DNA from: Devosia nitrariae
GTDB lineage: Bacteria > Pseudomonadota > Alphaproteobacteria > Rhizobiales > Devosiaceae
Assembly: GCF_030160115.1 (NCBI RefSeq)
Contig: NZ_BSNS01000020.1
Location: 310,001 to 374,000 of the forward strand
Length of the DNA: 64,000 nt
Direction of reading: 5' to 3'
Shown: in pieces, positions 26,110-35,733 of the stretch
How positions within the stretch are numbered: the first letter of the stretch is position 1
Layout of the letters: each line of letters begins with the position of its first letter
Notes under the pieces: model-generated
What the model saw: only the letters and a program-made list of their open reading frames with translations
Told to the model about the DNA's origin: nothing
The model's database searches: none
Program-made: the position numbers and the translations under genes

Positions 26110-27023
26110 GGCACGAGAAGTCTGGCGGCCGGGCCTTGCTCAGCCTCGGCCGCGTCTATAGCGATATGGTGTTCAATGGGTTGGACGCCATGCCCGAGCT
26201 AGGGCGCGAACTGTTCGCCCGTGATTTCGTCATCACCCCAGGAGGCGGCGCCTTCATCACCGCCGCGCATGCGGTCGCGGTCGGCCGGCCGGCGGCACTT
26301 GTTGCCCGCTACGGCACCGATGCCATTTCGCGCGGTGTCGAGAACGACATTGCGGCTCTCGGCGTCGACCTGCGATTCCTCGAGAGGCACCCCGATGCCG
26401 GTCCGCAGGTGACCGTGGTCATGGTGCGCGAGGGCGAGCGCGCCTTTCTTTCCCGCCGGGCGGGCAGGGCGCTGCCAGCAACCTTAGAGGCGGCGCTCGA
26501 CTGGCCTGACGCTGCGCACCTCCACATTGCCGAATACGCCACCCTTCATGAAATACCGCATGCCATCGACGCGGCCCGGGAGCGGGGCCACACGGTCTCG
26601 CTCGATCCGAGCTGGGATTCGAGCCTGATCGGCGACCCACTATTCTTCGAACGGGTGGCGGGCACCGATGTCTTCCTGCCAAATCTGGAAGAGGCACGCG
26701 CCTTGACTGGACAGGAGGAGCCGACTGCCATTCTCGAGGCACTCGCGCGGCATTTCCCCGTCGTCGCCCTTAAATGCGGTGCTGATGGCGCCTGGCTCTC
26801 CATGAATGGCGAGATAAGCCAGCGCGCCGCACCCGCCGTCGAGGTGATTGACACGACCGGCGCTGGCGACGCTTTCAACGCCGGCTTTCTCAACGCATGG
26901 CTTGAGGGTGCCGAAGGCCAGGAAGGTTTGACTGCGGCGATCGATGCCGGCAGTCGTTCTGTCCGGGCGGTCGGCGGCATCGGGAGTCTCACGATTGCGC
27001 TCGCTGCTGCTCAAGGATCATAG
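26106..27023 (+). CDS. PfkB-family sugar kinase
   Basis: 305 residues, ribokinase/PfkB fold. The N-terminal glycine loop T-P-G-G-G-A-F (about 40-46) and the C-terminal signature [13 protein letters not shown] (about 249-261, with the catalytic Asp) are intact. It is the last gene of the operon, overlapping the ATPase by 4 bp, and its 3' end overlaps the convergent cytochrome gene by 13 bp. It should phosphorylate the sugar part released after uptake. PfkB kinases act on fructose, ribose, ketodeoxygluconate and Amadori sugars among others; nothing here fixes the substrate. Confidence 0.87.
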   Translation: MRHEKSGGRALLSLGRVYSDMVFNGLDAMPELGRELFARDFVITPGGGAFITAAHAVAVGRPAALVARYGTDAISRGVENDIAALGVDLRFLERHPDAGPQVTVVMVREGERAFLSRRAGRALPATLEAALDWPDAAHLHIAEYATLHEIPHAIDAARERGHTVSLDPSWDSSLIGDPLFFERVAGTDVFLPNLEEARALTGQEEPTAILEALARHFPVVALKCGADGAWLSMNGEISQRAAPAVEVIDTTGAGDAFNAGFLNAWLEGAEGQEGLTAAIDAGSRSVRAVGGIGSLTIALAAAQGS

Positions 27024-28234
27024 TCGAGCGTTCGCAGGAACGCCTCGAGAGCCCCCAACTCCTCAGCCGACATCGACAGCGGCTCGAGTTCGCTGTGACC
27101 GGCCGGCGCGGACGGCGCACTGTTGTAGTGGTCGAGGACTTCGGTGACGGTGCCGATCTGGCCGGCATGCATGTAAGGCGGCCGCTGTGCCACGCCACGC
27201 AGCGACGGCGTCTTGAATGCGCGCACGAGCTCTTCGCCATCGACGGTCATGTACTTCAGCTCGGCACAGTCGGCCGGCCCGGCGTCGCTATAGGCGCCGA
27301 GGCAGTTGAAAGGATCGGTGGCGACCTGTTCGACTGCGAGCGCCCGGCCGAGATCTGCGGGTAGGTCGGCAACAGCCGGCACGCCGGTGTTGTGGAAGTG
27401 GTTGTCGGTGAAGAGGGGACCGTTATGGCAGTTGACGCAACTGCCCTCGCCGATGAAGAGCTTCAGCCCCAATTCCTCCTGTTCGGTCATCAGCCCTTCG
27501 GTTGCGGCCCCTCCGGCCAGGGCATCGGCATAGGCGTCGAAGCGTGTCGGGGTAGGGACGATCGTGCGCTCGAACGCCGCGATGGCCTTTCCGGCATTGG
27601 CAAAGACGCGATCAACTGAATCCTTCTGCTCTTCGCTAAGCGTCTCCCAGGCTTCGACTGCATCGGGCGCTCCGGCGGGCGCTGCGTGGGCGGGCAGTTT
27701 GGAGAGGTCCGGCAAGGGCCCGAAAAGTTCCGCGTAGGCCTGCGTGTACTCGGCGGCGATCACTCGGGCGACATGGGTCCGGTCGGTGCCGTGCTCGACC
27801 CCGCTTTCGAGCGGCCCGAGCGCCTGCGACCACAGGCTATCCTTGCGGCCGTCCCAGAACAGCCAGGGACTGTAGGCAGTGCCTGCGATCGGCATGGTGC
27901 GGCGCGTCGTCTCTCCCACGCCCCTGGCCAACGCCAGGTCGTCCTGGAAATGCCTCTCCGGCAAGTGACAGGAGGCGCAGGAGACCTCGCCATTGCTGCT
28001 CAGCCGCGTGTCCGAAAAGAGCAGTTCACCCAGCGCCGCTGCTGCCGGATCGTCAGCGACGCGGTTGGACGGGTCGGGCGGCAACTCGGGCAGGCGGCTG
28101 AGGGACAGCGCCGTGATGAGCGCTATCTCCTCGGCACTCCAGGGCGCCGAGGAGTTCTGACCCTGCGGGGCGCACGCCGAGAGCAGGGTCAGGGCCAAGC
28201 CCGCCGTGACGATCGCGGTGCCGATGCGGAGCAT
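27011..28234 (-). CDS. Di-haem cytochrome c peroxidase/MauG-like lipoprotein
   Basis: 407 residues. A lipobox L-L-S-A-C puts the lipid-linked cysteine at 21, so the protein is probably anchored at the periplasmic face. Two haem sites are visible: C-A-S-C-H at 86-90 and C-V-N-C-H at 266-270, in the spacing expected for bacterial cytochrome c peroxidase/MauG. W-L-F-W-D-G-R (124-130) and L-R-G-V-A-Q-R-P-P-Y-M-H-A-G are family signatures. It follows a FixH/YtkA-like gene by 7 bp. Whether it is a true peroxidase or a MauG-type maturation enzyme is open. A CueR-like promoter upstream suggests a link to copper. Confidence 0.85.
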   Translation of the reverse strand: MLRIGTAIVTAGLALTLLSACAPQGQNSSAPWSAEEIALITALSLSRLPELPPDPSNRVADDPAAAALGELLFSDTRLSSNGEVSCASCHLPERHFQDDLALARGVGETTRRTMPIAGTAYSPWLFWDGRKDSLWSQALGPLESGVEHGTDRTHVARVIAAEYTQAYAELFGPLPDLSKLPAHAAPAGAPDAVEAWETLSEEQKDSVDRVFANAGKAIAAFERTIVPTPTRFDAYADALAGGAATEGLMTEQEELGLKLFIGEGSCVNCHNGPLFTDNHFHNTGVPAVADLPADLGRALAVEQVATDPFNCLGAYSDAGPADCAELKYMTVDGEELVRAFKTPSLRGVAQRPPYMHAGQIGTVTEVLDHYNSAPSAPAGHSELEPLSMSAEELGALEAFLRTLDYDP

Positions 28235-28241
28235 ACCAGCC

Positions 28242-28688
28242 TCACAGGCTCAGATTGAAGGTCGCTTCGTCGGAACCCGACGAACCGTCGATGGAGAGCG
28301 TCAGCGTCCACCATCCCGGCATGTTGAACTTCACGCCTTCAACCAGGTACCGGCCTTCTCCGAGCGACTGCGTCACTTGGGGGGAAGTCGGAAGCCCATG
28401 CCCGTGCTGAGGCATACCGCCGGCGACCGAGATGACGGCGTCTTCGACCGGTGTACCGTCCGGCGTAGTGACTTCGACTGTCCAGCTGTGGATGGAGCCG
28501 ATGGCGACGGGCGAGATGCCGGGCTCGAGCGAGCTGACGTAGAGGCCACTCTCGGTCGTGCGCGAGAGCGACAGATCGAGGTCGGCAGGTACGTACATCA
28601 TTTTGGCGGCCATGACGGCGCCGACGGCGAGACCACCTACCGGGACGATCCAGAGCAGATGCAACCATTTGCGAGCTGATTTTGACAT
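28242..28688 (-). CDS. FixH/YtkA-like membrane-anchored protein
   Basis: 148 residues. One N-terminal membrane helix (about 10-30) is followed by a beta-rich periplasmic domain with G-T-P-V-E-D-A-V-I-S-V-A-G-G-M-P-Q-H-G-H-G-L-P as its core; the M-P-x-H-x-H-G-L-P stretch is typical of YtkA-like/FixH domains and is rich in potential metal ligands. The ATG at 28688 follows GGAAAGGA; an upstream frame to 28766 has no ribosome site and runs through the promoter. It is the first gene of the two-gene operon with the di-haem cytochrome. Confidence 0.8.
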   Translation of the reverse strand: MSKSARKWLHLLWIVPVGGLAVGAVMAAKMMYVPADLDLSLSRTTESGLYVSSLEPGISPVAIGSIHSWTVEVTTPDGTPVEDAVISVAGGMPQHGHGLPTSPQVTQSLGEGRYLVEGVKFNMPGWWTLTLSIDGSSGSDEATFNLSL

Positions 28689-28731
28689 GAGCGTTTTCCT
28701 TTCCGAGGACGCGATGCGCGTCGAGGAAAAG

Positions 28732-28762
28732 GTTCTGGACCTTCCAATCATGGTAAGGTCAA
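28732..28762 (-). promoter_or_regulatory. CueR/HmrR-like (MerR-family) promoter
   Basis: On the minus strand TTGACC (plus 28757-28762) is followed, after a 19-bp spacer, by the -10 position CAGAAC (plus 28732-28737). Between them lies the dyad ACCTT-N11-AAGGT (plus 28739-28759), extended as ACCTTCC..GTAAGGT. A 19-bp spacer filled by an ACCTT/AAGGT dyad is the hallmark of copper-responsive MerR regulators such as CueR and HmrR. The -10 match is weak. No MerR-type gene is present in this window, so the regulator would be encoded elsewhere. Confidence 0.65.
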
Positions 28763-28825
28763 GCACAAAAATGTGACCGACGGTTCGCTGCCATCCCGCC
28801 CTGCGAGCGCGAAGGACTCGCGAGG

Positions 28826-29875
<1,050 letters not shown>

Positions 29876-29888
29876 TGTTTATTCCTGA

Positions 29889-30731
29889 TCAGCCCTTGAG
29901 GCCGGTATGTGCGAGGCCCTCGACGAACTGTTTCTGGGCAATGATGAAGACGACGAGAACGGGCAGGGCGGTCATCGTTGCGGCGGCGAGCTGGATGTTC
30001 CACATGGCCCCGCCATAGGCGTCGGTGAACTGGGTCAGCGCCTGGGGCAGGGTGAACATCTGTGTCGAGGACAGGAACACGATCGGCTCGAGGTAGAGGT
30101 TCCAGCTGTGCAGGAAGGTGAAGATAGCGACCGCTCCGAGGGCCGGCTTGGCGAGCGGCAGGGCGATGGTCCAGAAGATCTTGAACCGGCCGAGCCCGTC
30201 GACCCGCGCTGCCTCCTCGAGCTCAACCGGCAGCGAAATGAAGAACTGCCGCATGACGAAGGTGGCGAACACCGATGGCGCGCCGAAGACGGGCACCAGG
30301 ATGAGCGGCCAGTGCGTGTTGATCATGCCCCAGGAGAGGAACATCTGGAACAGGGGCACGATGGTGACCTCTGACGGGATCAGCAGGCCCAGCAGAACCA
30401 CCATGAAGATGGCGTTGGAGAAGGGAAATTTGATGCGCGCGAACGCATAGCCGGCCATCGACGAAACGATCATGGTCCCGAGGGTCACGAGCGCCGCGAT
30501 ATAGGCCGAGTTCCAGTACTGCCGGGCGAACGGCTGCAGCTCAAACACCTGCGAATAGGTCGAGAAGTCGAACTGGCGCGGGATGATATCAGGCGGGAAG
30601 GCGAAGATATCGCTGATCGGCTTGACCGACGAAGTGACCATCCACCAGGTCGGAAAGACGAAGGGAATGAGCAGGATGCACATCAGCCCGTAAAGGGCGA
30701 CCTTCATGCGCGGCGAGAGGTCAGTTTTCAT
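29889..30731 (-). CDS. CUT1 sugar ABC transporter permease (MalG type)
   Basis: 280 residues starting M-K-T-D-L-S-P at 30731. About six spans, EAA loop E-L-E-E-A-A-R-V-D-G-L-G and F-W-T-I-A-L-P-L-A-K-P, ending G-L-A-H-T-G-L-K-G. Its start lies inside the last codons of the preceding permease (11-bp overlap). Confidence 0.9.
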   Translation of the reverse strand: MKTDLSPRMKVALYGLMCILLIPFVFPTWWMVTSSVKPISDIFAFPPDIIPRQFDFSTYSQVFELQPFARQYWNSAYIAALVTLGTMIVSSMAGYAFARIKFPFSNAIFMVVLLGLLIPSEVTIVPLFQMFLSWGMINTHWPLILVPVFGAPSVFATFVMRQFFISLPVELEEAARVDGLGRFKIFWTIALPLAKPALGAVAIFTFLHSWNLYLEPIVFLSSTQMFTLPQALTQFTDAYGGAMWNIQLAAATMTALPVLVVFIIAQKQFVEGLAHTGLKG

Positions 30732-31644
30732 AAAAGACGAGCCTCCTGCGCATCTGCCACTGGGCAAAGGTGAGCACGGCAACGATCAGGAACAGCAGGA
30801 TCGAGAGCGTCGCACCGTAGCCGAAGAAGTGGAACTGGAAGGCCTGCTGGTAGAGGTAGTAGACAAGCACGGTGGTGCTCATGCCCGGGCCACCCTGGGT
30901 CAGCACCGCGATCTGGGCGAAGACCTGGAGCGAGCCGACGATGGTGATGATCGAGGTCAAGAGGATCGTCGGGCTGATCATGGGCAGCGTGATGCGGCGG
31001 AACTGCTTGAAGCGCGGGGCGCCGTCGACGCGCGCGGCCTCGTAGAGTTCCTTGGGCACGCCCTGCAGAGCTGCCAGGAACAGGATCATGTTGAGCCCGA
31101 CATTCTTGAAGACCTGAACGACGATCACCGAGATCATCGCGGTCGTCGGGTGGCGCAGCCAGTTCGGACCTTCGATGCCGACCATCTGCAGAAGGCCGTT
31201 GATGCCGCCATTATTCTGCAGCAGGAACCCCCAGACGATGGTCCAGGCGACGAGCGAGACGACGACCGGTGAGAAGAACAGCGTGCGGAAGACGACGATA
31301 CCCCTAAGCTTCTGGTCGAGCAGGACCGCCAGCAGCAACGCCAGGCTCATGTTGAAGACGACGAGGCCAGCCGAGAAGATCGCAGAGGCGGCGAGCACCT
31401 GCGGCAGCGCCGGGTCGCGCAGAAGCTGTTCGTAGTTGCCGAGGCCGCGAAAGTTGAAGGTGTTGGCTAAGACGTTCCACTCGTGGAGCGAGTACCAGAA
31501 GACAAGACCCAGCGGGATCAGCACGAAAAGGACGATGCCCATGAGCTGCGGCGCGATGAAGATGTAGCCCGCCGCCGCGTCGCGCCGCTCCATGGTCCAG
31601 AAGGTGCGTCTTGGTTTCGAGATGTCGTGGGCCAAGTTGGTCAT
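30721..31644 (-). CDS. CUT1 sugar ABC transporter permease (MalF type)
   Basis: 307 residues from the ATG at 31644 (a TTG at 31656 is the alternative; neither has a strong ribosome site, and the intercistronic hairpin lies just upstream). About six spans, EAA loop L-Y-E-A-A-R-V-D-G-A-P-R with F-R-R-I-T-L-P-M-I-S-P and L-T-Q-G-G-P-G-M-S-T. A weak start next to a hairpin may hold permease synthesis below that of the binding protein. Confidence 0.88.
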   Translation of the reverse strand: MTNLAHDISKPRRTFWTMERRDAAAGYIFIAPQLMGIVLFVLIPLGLVFWYSLHEWNVLANTFNFRGLGNYEQLLRDPALPQVLAASAIFSAGLVVFNMSLALLLAVLLDQKLRGIVVFRTLFFSPVVVSLVAWTIVWGFLLQNNGGINGLLQMVGIEGPNWLRHPTTAMISVIVVQVFKNVGLNMILFLAALQGVPKELYEAARVDGAPRFKQFRRITLPMISPTILLTSIITIVGSLQVFAQIAVLTQGGPGMSTTVLVYYLYQQAFQFHFFGYGATLSILLFLIVAVLTFAQWQMRRRLVFYEN

Positions 31645-31664
31645 GTGCCAATCCAAATGGCGGG

Positions 31665-31688
31665 GGGGTGGGACCTGCCGGCCACCCC
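31665..31688 (-). terminator. Intercistronic hairpin after a binding-protein gene
   Basis: GGGGTGG (31665-31671) pairs with CCACCCC (31682-31688) across a 10-nt loop, 10 nt after the binding-protein stop and about 20 nt before the permease start. The stem is shorter than in the other operons but is all G-C except one pair. Confidence 0.5.
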
Positions 31689-31698
31689 TCCGTCGGTT

Positions 31699-32973
31699 CT
31701 ATTGCGCCAAAAGCGGCGCGATCCGGTTGCACACATTGGCAAGCACGGCGGCAACGTCAGCGTCCGGCTGCCAGAGGGCGTCGAGTTCGGCGCGCACCGT
31801 CTGCTGGATCTGAGCAAAGTTGGTGTGCCCGGGCAGCACCTTTCCGTTGGAGATACCGGCGATGACGACGGCCTCGAGCTGTTCGGCCGACAGCAGCGGG
31901 TTGGTGGTCGCCAGGGTCTCTGCATTGAGCAGGCTCGAACGCGCCGGCGGGAAGAACTGCGCCAGCTTGGCGCTGTTCTCGGGGTTGGTCATGTAAGCAA
32001 GGAATTCGACGGCGACATCAACATTGGGCGCGTTGGCGAATGCTCCGACACCGGCCTGGCCGACCACGGCATATTCGCCGGCAGGTCCGGTCGGCAGCGG
32101 CACCAGGTCCCAATCGAACGGGTCCTCCTTCGGCAGGAGCGAAGCCCGACTGATCTGGGTGATGGTCATGGCGGCGTCACCGGCAAAAAAGTCGACATTC
32201 TCGCCGGGGCCGGGCATGGCGCCGGCCTTAAAGACGGCGTCGTGGATGGCCGTCATCGCCTCGACCATCTCCGGCTCGGAGAACGAGCAGGTCTTGCCGT
32301 CCTCGCTCCAGGGCGATGCGCCCCAGCCGTTCCAGATCGAGGCAACGTTCTGCCAGACTTGGTAGTTGAAGTCGCGTACGACGAGACCGTCCGCCTCTCC
32401 AGCTTGCGCAACGGCAGCCGCTGTCGCGAACGCGTTCTCCCAGGTCCATTCTCCCGCTTCGATGAGGTCGGCGGGAGTGCGGGCGCCGGCGGCTGTGATC
32501 AGATCGTTATTGGCGAAGATGGCGAAGGGCGAGGTCGAGAAGGGGTAGGCATAGAGCTGCCCATCCCGGGTCCAGAGCGCGGTCGCCTGTTCGGAAACGT
32601 CGGCCATGTCATAGCCTTCGGTCGCCTCGAATGCTTCGGTCAGGGGCGCGAGTGCTCCTGAATTGACGAAGTCGGCCGCGGTCGTCTCGAGGATCCAGGC
32701 CAGGTCCGGCGGATTGCCACCGGCGATCTGGGTGGTGAGGGTTGTCGTGTAGTTCTCGAACGGCAACGGCTCGAACGTCACGTTGACGTTCGGGTGCGTT
32801 TCCTTGAAGCCCTCGGCGATCTCGTTGAACATCGCCAGGTGCGCCTCATTGCCGCTCCAGATGGTCATACGCAGATTGACGGCGTCCTGAGCCCAGGCAA
32901 CGCCACTCCAGGCGAGCGAGGCAGCAATCGCGGCGCTCGCCACTGCCGATTTCAGAAAAGTCTTGGAATGCAT
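31699..32973 (-). CDS. CUT1 sugar-binding periplasmic protein
   Basis: 424 residues, SBP family 1. The ATG at 32973 follows AAGGAGG; about 70 upstream codons of the open frame overlap the oxidoreductase gene out of frame. Signal peptide ends G-V-A-W-A-Q near residue 29, and the mature part begins N-L-R-M-T-I-W-S-G-N. The FAD oxidoreductase just upstream hints that the ligand is a polyol or sugar that is oxidised after uptake. Confidence 0.9.
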   Translation of the reverse strand: MHSKTFLKSAVASAAIAASLAWSGVAWAQDAVNLRMTIWSGNEAHLAMFNEIAEGFKETHPNVNVTFEPLPFENYTTTLTTQIAGGNPPDLAWILETTAADFVNSGALAPLTEAFEATEGYDMADVSEQATALWTRDGQLYAYPFSTSPFAIFANNDLITAAGARTPADLIEAGEWTWENAFATAAAVAQAGEADGLVVRDFNYQVWQNVASIWNGWGASPWSEDGKTCSFSEPEMVEAMTAIHDAVFKAGAMPGPGENVDFFAGDAAMTITQISRASLLPKEDPFDWDLVPLPTGPAGEYAVVGQAGVGAFANAPNVDVAVEFLAYMTNPENSAKLAQFFPPARSSLLNAETLATTNPLLSAEQLEAVVIAGISNGKVLPGHTNFAQIQQTVRAELDALWQPDADVAAVLANVCNRIAPLLAQ

Positions 32974-32995
32974 GGTCGTGTTCCTCCTTGTTCGA

Positions 32996-34606
32996 TCAGT
33001 AGGGTGCGACTTCCGGCCAGCGGATCTCGATCCCTTGGCCGTAGAGTTCGTTCTGGAAGTCGTTGAGATGGGCGTCGTTTTCTTGCACCTGATGCGGTGT
33101 GAGCCCTTGTTCGAGGCAATAGGCGGCGAGCAGGCCCGCGACCTCGCCGATGTTCCATTCGACGGGGTGCAGGCGGTAGCAGCCATTGGTGATGTGCGTG
33201 GTGCCGATGTTCTTGCCCGCCGGCAGCAGGTTCTTCATGCGCTGGGGCAGGAGTGCCCCGAGCGGAAGCTCGAAGGGGCATGAGGGCACGTCGACATAGT
33301 TGTCGCCGCCGGTCGAGGGGTGCAGGTCGATGCGGTACATGCCGACGCCCACGCTGTCGCGGTAGTGAACCGCACCACGGTCTCCGCGGACGTCATAGGA
33401 GAGGTCCTGCTCGACGATACGGGTGACGGGCTTGATCCGCCGGCTCTCGCGAATATAGGGCGCCATGGCCAAGCCATGGGCGGTGCCGGTGATATCACCG
33501 CGCAGGCGCAGCCCAGGGAAGCCGTAGCCGCCATCGGTGCGCGGCGCCTCGGTCTGCAGCCAATAGAAGACCGAATAGGAGAGTTCGGCGGCGCGCTCGA
33601 GGTGGCTGGTCTTCTCCTCATCGCTCACATCGATGATCGAGGCTTCCATGTAGTCGATCATCGGCCAGTTCACGAGGCAGATGTCCGACGGGTAGGCGCC
33701 ACGCACGAAGTTGCGGCGCGCAGCGATCCGGCGGAAGGTCCAGAGGTTGGCATCGCCGGCATTGCGGCGCTGGTCGGCGTCGACCTCCAGCGGATTGTCG
33801 TCGGAATTGGGGGTGAAGGAGCGCTCCACGATCTCGAGCGTGCGCGGGTGAGGCGCCTTCCATCCCAATAGTGGCCCGCCCCAGAACTCGGGTTGGTACG
33901 CCTTCCAGAAGTCGTAGCTGGCGGGTTTGTCGATCACGTGGTTGCCCTCGACATGGTCGATGGCAAAGCAGATCGAGACGGCCTGCACATTGTCGGGCTG
34001 GGCCTCGGCCGGAGCGCTGGGCTCACCGGTGTCGGCCCGGCTTTCAAAGCCCTTGGCGTATTCAGTGCCGGTCATCGGCAGCAGGTCGCCGAGTTCGGTC
34101 GCGTCAATGACATAGGGGGCCGAGGCAACGAGGCGGTCTCCTGTATCGCGATGACGCAGCGTAATGGCGCGGATTGTGTCGCCGTCTACGTCGGCCGAAA
34201 CCGGCACATAGGGCTGCAGCACCGTGAGCTTGCCACTGCCGCGCCACGGCATCAGCATGGCTTCGAGCACGGCCAGACCGACGCGCGGTTCCGCGCAAAG
34301 GCGGCTGACCCAGCCGGCGCCGGGATTGAGGTCGGTCCAGGCGCGGCTGGCCTCGGTCAATGGATAGTGGTCGCGGTAGAACTGTCGGATGCCGTTGCGC
34401 AGTTGCCGGTAGGAGTGGGTAACACCGAACTGCTCGACCCAGGAATGCTCGTCGGGCGGCACGGCCTGGCTGGTCAACTGACCACCGATCCAGTCGAACT
34501 CCTCACTCATGATCACGCGCTTGCCGGCGCGCAACGCGCCGAGCGCCGCGGCGACCCCGCCGAGGCCGCCGCCGATGATCAAAACGTCTGCATGCAATTC
34601 TTTCAC
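32996..34606 (-). CDS. FAD-dependent oxidoreductase (FAD_oxidored family)
   Basis: 536 residues. It opens with a Rossmann dinucleotide motif, L-I-I-G-G-G-L-G-G-V-A-A-A (9-21), and continues E-E-F-D-W-I-G-G-Q-L-T-S-Q-A. Y-V-I-D-A-T-E-L-G-D-L-L marks the second FAD contact, and the C-terminal L-L-P-A-G-K-N-I-G-T-T-H-I-T-N-G-C-Y-R-L-H-P-V-E-W-N-I-G-E motif closes the site; these features are typical of the FAD_oxidored (PF12831-type) family. There is no signal peptide. It lies between the lacI gene (6 bp) and the binding-protein gene (22 bp), so it is very probably catabolic for the imported compound. Substrate unknown. Confidence 0.85.
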   Translation of the reverse strand: MKELHADVLIIGGGLGGVAAALGALRAGKRVIMSEEFDWIGGQLTSQAVPPDEHSWVEQFGVTHSYRQLRNGIRQFYRDHYPLTEASRAWTDLNPGAGWVSRLCAEPRVGLAVLEAMLMPWRGSGKLTVLQPYVPVSADVDGDTIRAITLRHRDTGDRLVASAPYVIDATELGDLLPMTGTEYAKGFESRADTGEPSAPAEAQPDNVQAVSICFAIDHVEGNHVIDKPASYDFWKAYQPEFWGGPLLGWKAPHPRTLEIVERSFTPNSDDNPLEVDADQRRNAGDANLWTFRRIAARRNFVRGAYPSDICLVNWPMIDYMEASIIDVSDEEKTSHLERAAELSYSVFYWLQTEAPRTDGGYGFPGLRLRGDITGTAHGLAMAPYIRESRRIKPVTRIVEQDLSYDVRGDRGAVHYRDSVGVGMYRIDLHPSTGGDNYVDVPSCPFELPLGALLPQRMKNLLPAGKNIGTTHITNGCYRLHPVEWNIGEVAGLLAAYCLEQGLTPHQVQENDAHLNDFQNELYGQGIEIRWPEVAPY

Positions 34607-34612
34607 GAGTGA

Positions 34613-35638
34613 CTACCGTTGGTTTGGGGATGCGAGGGTTTCGCCCTCGAAGGGCTCGCAAGGGAGGAGCCGCTGCTCGAGGGCATCGCTCCCCTCGATG
34701 CGACGAACCAGCATGCGCGTTGCCTCGCGGCCCATCTCCTCGCGGGGAATGACGTAGGAGGTAAAGCGCGTGCCAGTCGGCTCGGCGCGATAGTGGCTGC
34801 CGAGCACGAGGATCGAGAAGTCGGCGGGAACGGTAAGGCCGCGCTCGCGTACGAGGGCCTCAAGGCGCACGGCGTCGGCAAGTTCGGTCATGACGGCGAT
34901 GGTTGCGCGGGTGCTGGCGATGGCGTCGAGCATTTCATCGGCGCCGAGACCCGTCTGCTTCAGGTGCAGCACCAGTTCAGCGGGCGCGAGGAGCGCCTCC
35001 TCAAAGCCCTGCCAGCGGTCACGCGTCGATTCTGCGCCGGTTGCCGGACCAATGAAGGCGAAGCGGCGGTGCCTGAGGCTGATAGCACGCTCGACCATTC
35101 GCGCGGTTGCCTCGGTATAGGCGCCGCCGACATAGGGCACCGGCCCTCCTGCATCGTCACGTCGACCGATGGCAACGAATGGGTAGGAGCCTGAGACCAG
35201 CCGTTCGAGCTCGTCGCGGTCGAAGTCGCGGCCGAGCACCAGACAGCCATCGGCGAGGCGCAGGCGATTGTTCTCGGCAAAAATCTTCTTGTTGGCGCTA
35301 CCCGCACCAGTCAGCAGCAGCAGATCGTAGCCAAGATCCTGCGCGGCTTCCTCGATGCCGAGAAGGAACGGCGTGAAGAAATCTGCCTGGGCACTGGGGA
35401 AGGCGGGTTCATAGGTGAAGACGCCGAGGATCTGATTGCGGCCTTTGGCCATGCGGCGGGCGACCGGGTCGGCGACGTAGCCGGTATCGCGGATGACCCT
35501 GGCGACCTTCTCGCGCGTCTCCTGCGGGATACGGCCGGCTGCCGCCGCGGCGTCATTGAGGACCAGCGACACGGTCGCCTGGCTGACGCCGGCAAGCCGC
35601 GCAATGTCCTTCTGAGTCAGCCGCCCGCTGGGTGCCAC
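34613..35638 (-). CDS. LacI-family transcriptional repressor
   Basis: 341 residues from a GTG at 35638, with GAGG 6 nt upstream. The HTH is K-D-I-A-R-L-A-G-V-S-Q-A-T-V-S-L-V-L-N (about 10-28) followed by the hinge helix V-A-D-P-V-A-R-R-M-A-K-G-R-N-Q; the rest is a periplasmic-binding-like sensor. An open frame extends 15 codons further to a TTG, but those codons run into the operator. It is the first gene of the operon and the operator lies only about 25 bp upstream, so it should repress itself and the whole transport operon. Confidence 0.9.
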   Translation of the reverse strand: MAPSGRLTQKDIARLAGVSQATVSLVLNDAAAAAGRIPQETREKVARVIRDTGYVADPVARRMAKGRNQILGVFTYEPAFPSAQADFFTPFLLGIEEAAQDLGYDLLLLTGAGSANKKIFAENNRLRLADGCLVLGRDFDRDELERLVSGSYPFVAIGRRDDAGGPVPYVGGAYTEATARMVERAISLRHRRFAFIGPATGAESTRDRWQGFEEALLAPAELVLHLKQTGLGADEMLDAIASTRATIAVMTELADAVRLEALVRERGLTVPADFSILVLGSHYRAEPTGTRFTSYVIPREEMGREATRMLVRRIEGSDALEQRLLPCEPFEGETLASPNQR

Positions 35639-35661
35639 CTTGATCCTCGTCCTCCCGCAGC

Positions 35662-35702
35662 TGCTGCTAATGCGTATTAGCAAGTTATACGCATTAGCAG
35701 CA
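35662..35702. promoter_or_regulatory. LacI-family operator with 16-bp inverted arms
   Basis: TGCTGCTAATGCGTAT (35662-35677) and ATACGCATTAGCAGCA (35687-35702) are perfect reverse complements, separated by TAGCAAGTT. The left arm is also part of a near-palindromic LacI-type site, TGCTAATGCGTATTAGCA (35665-35682), centred on C-G as expected for the family. The right arm holds the same half-site facing the other way. So one full site and one half site overlap. Located 24-64 bp upstream of the lacI start codon. Confidence 0.8.
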
Positions 35703-35733
35703 TATTTTGTGACGGGCAGTCAAGGGCCCTTTT

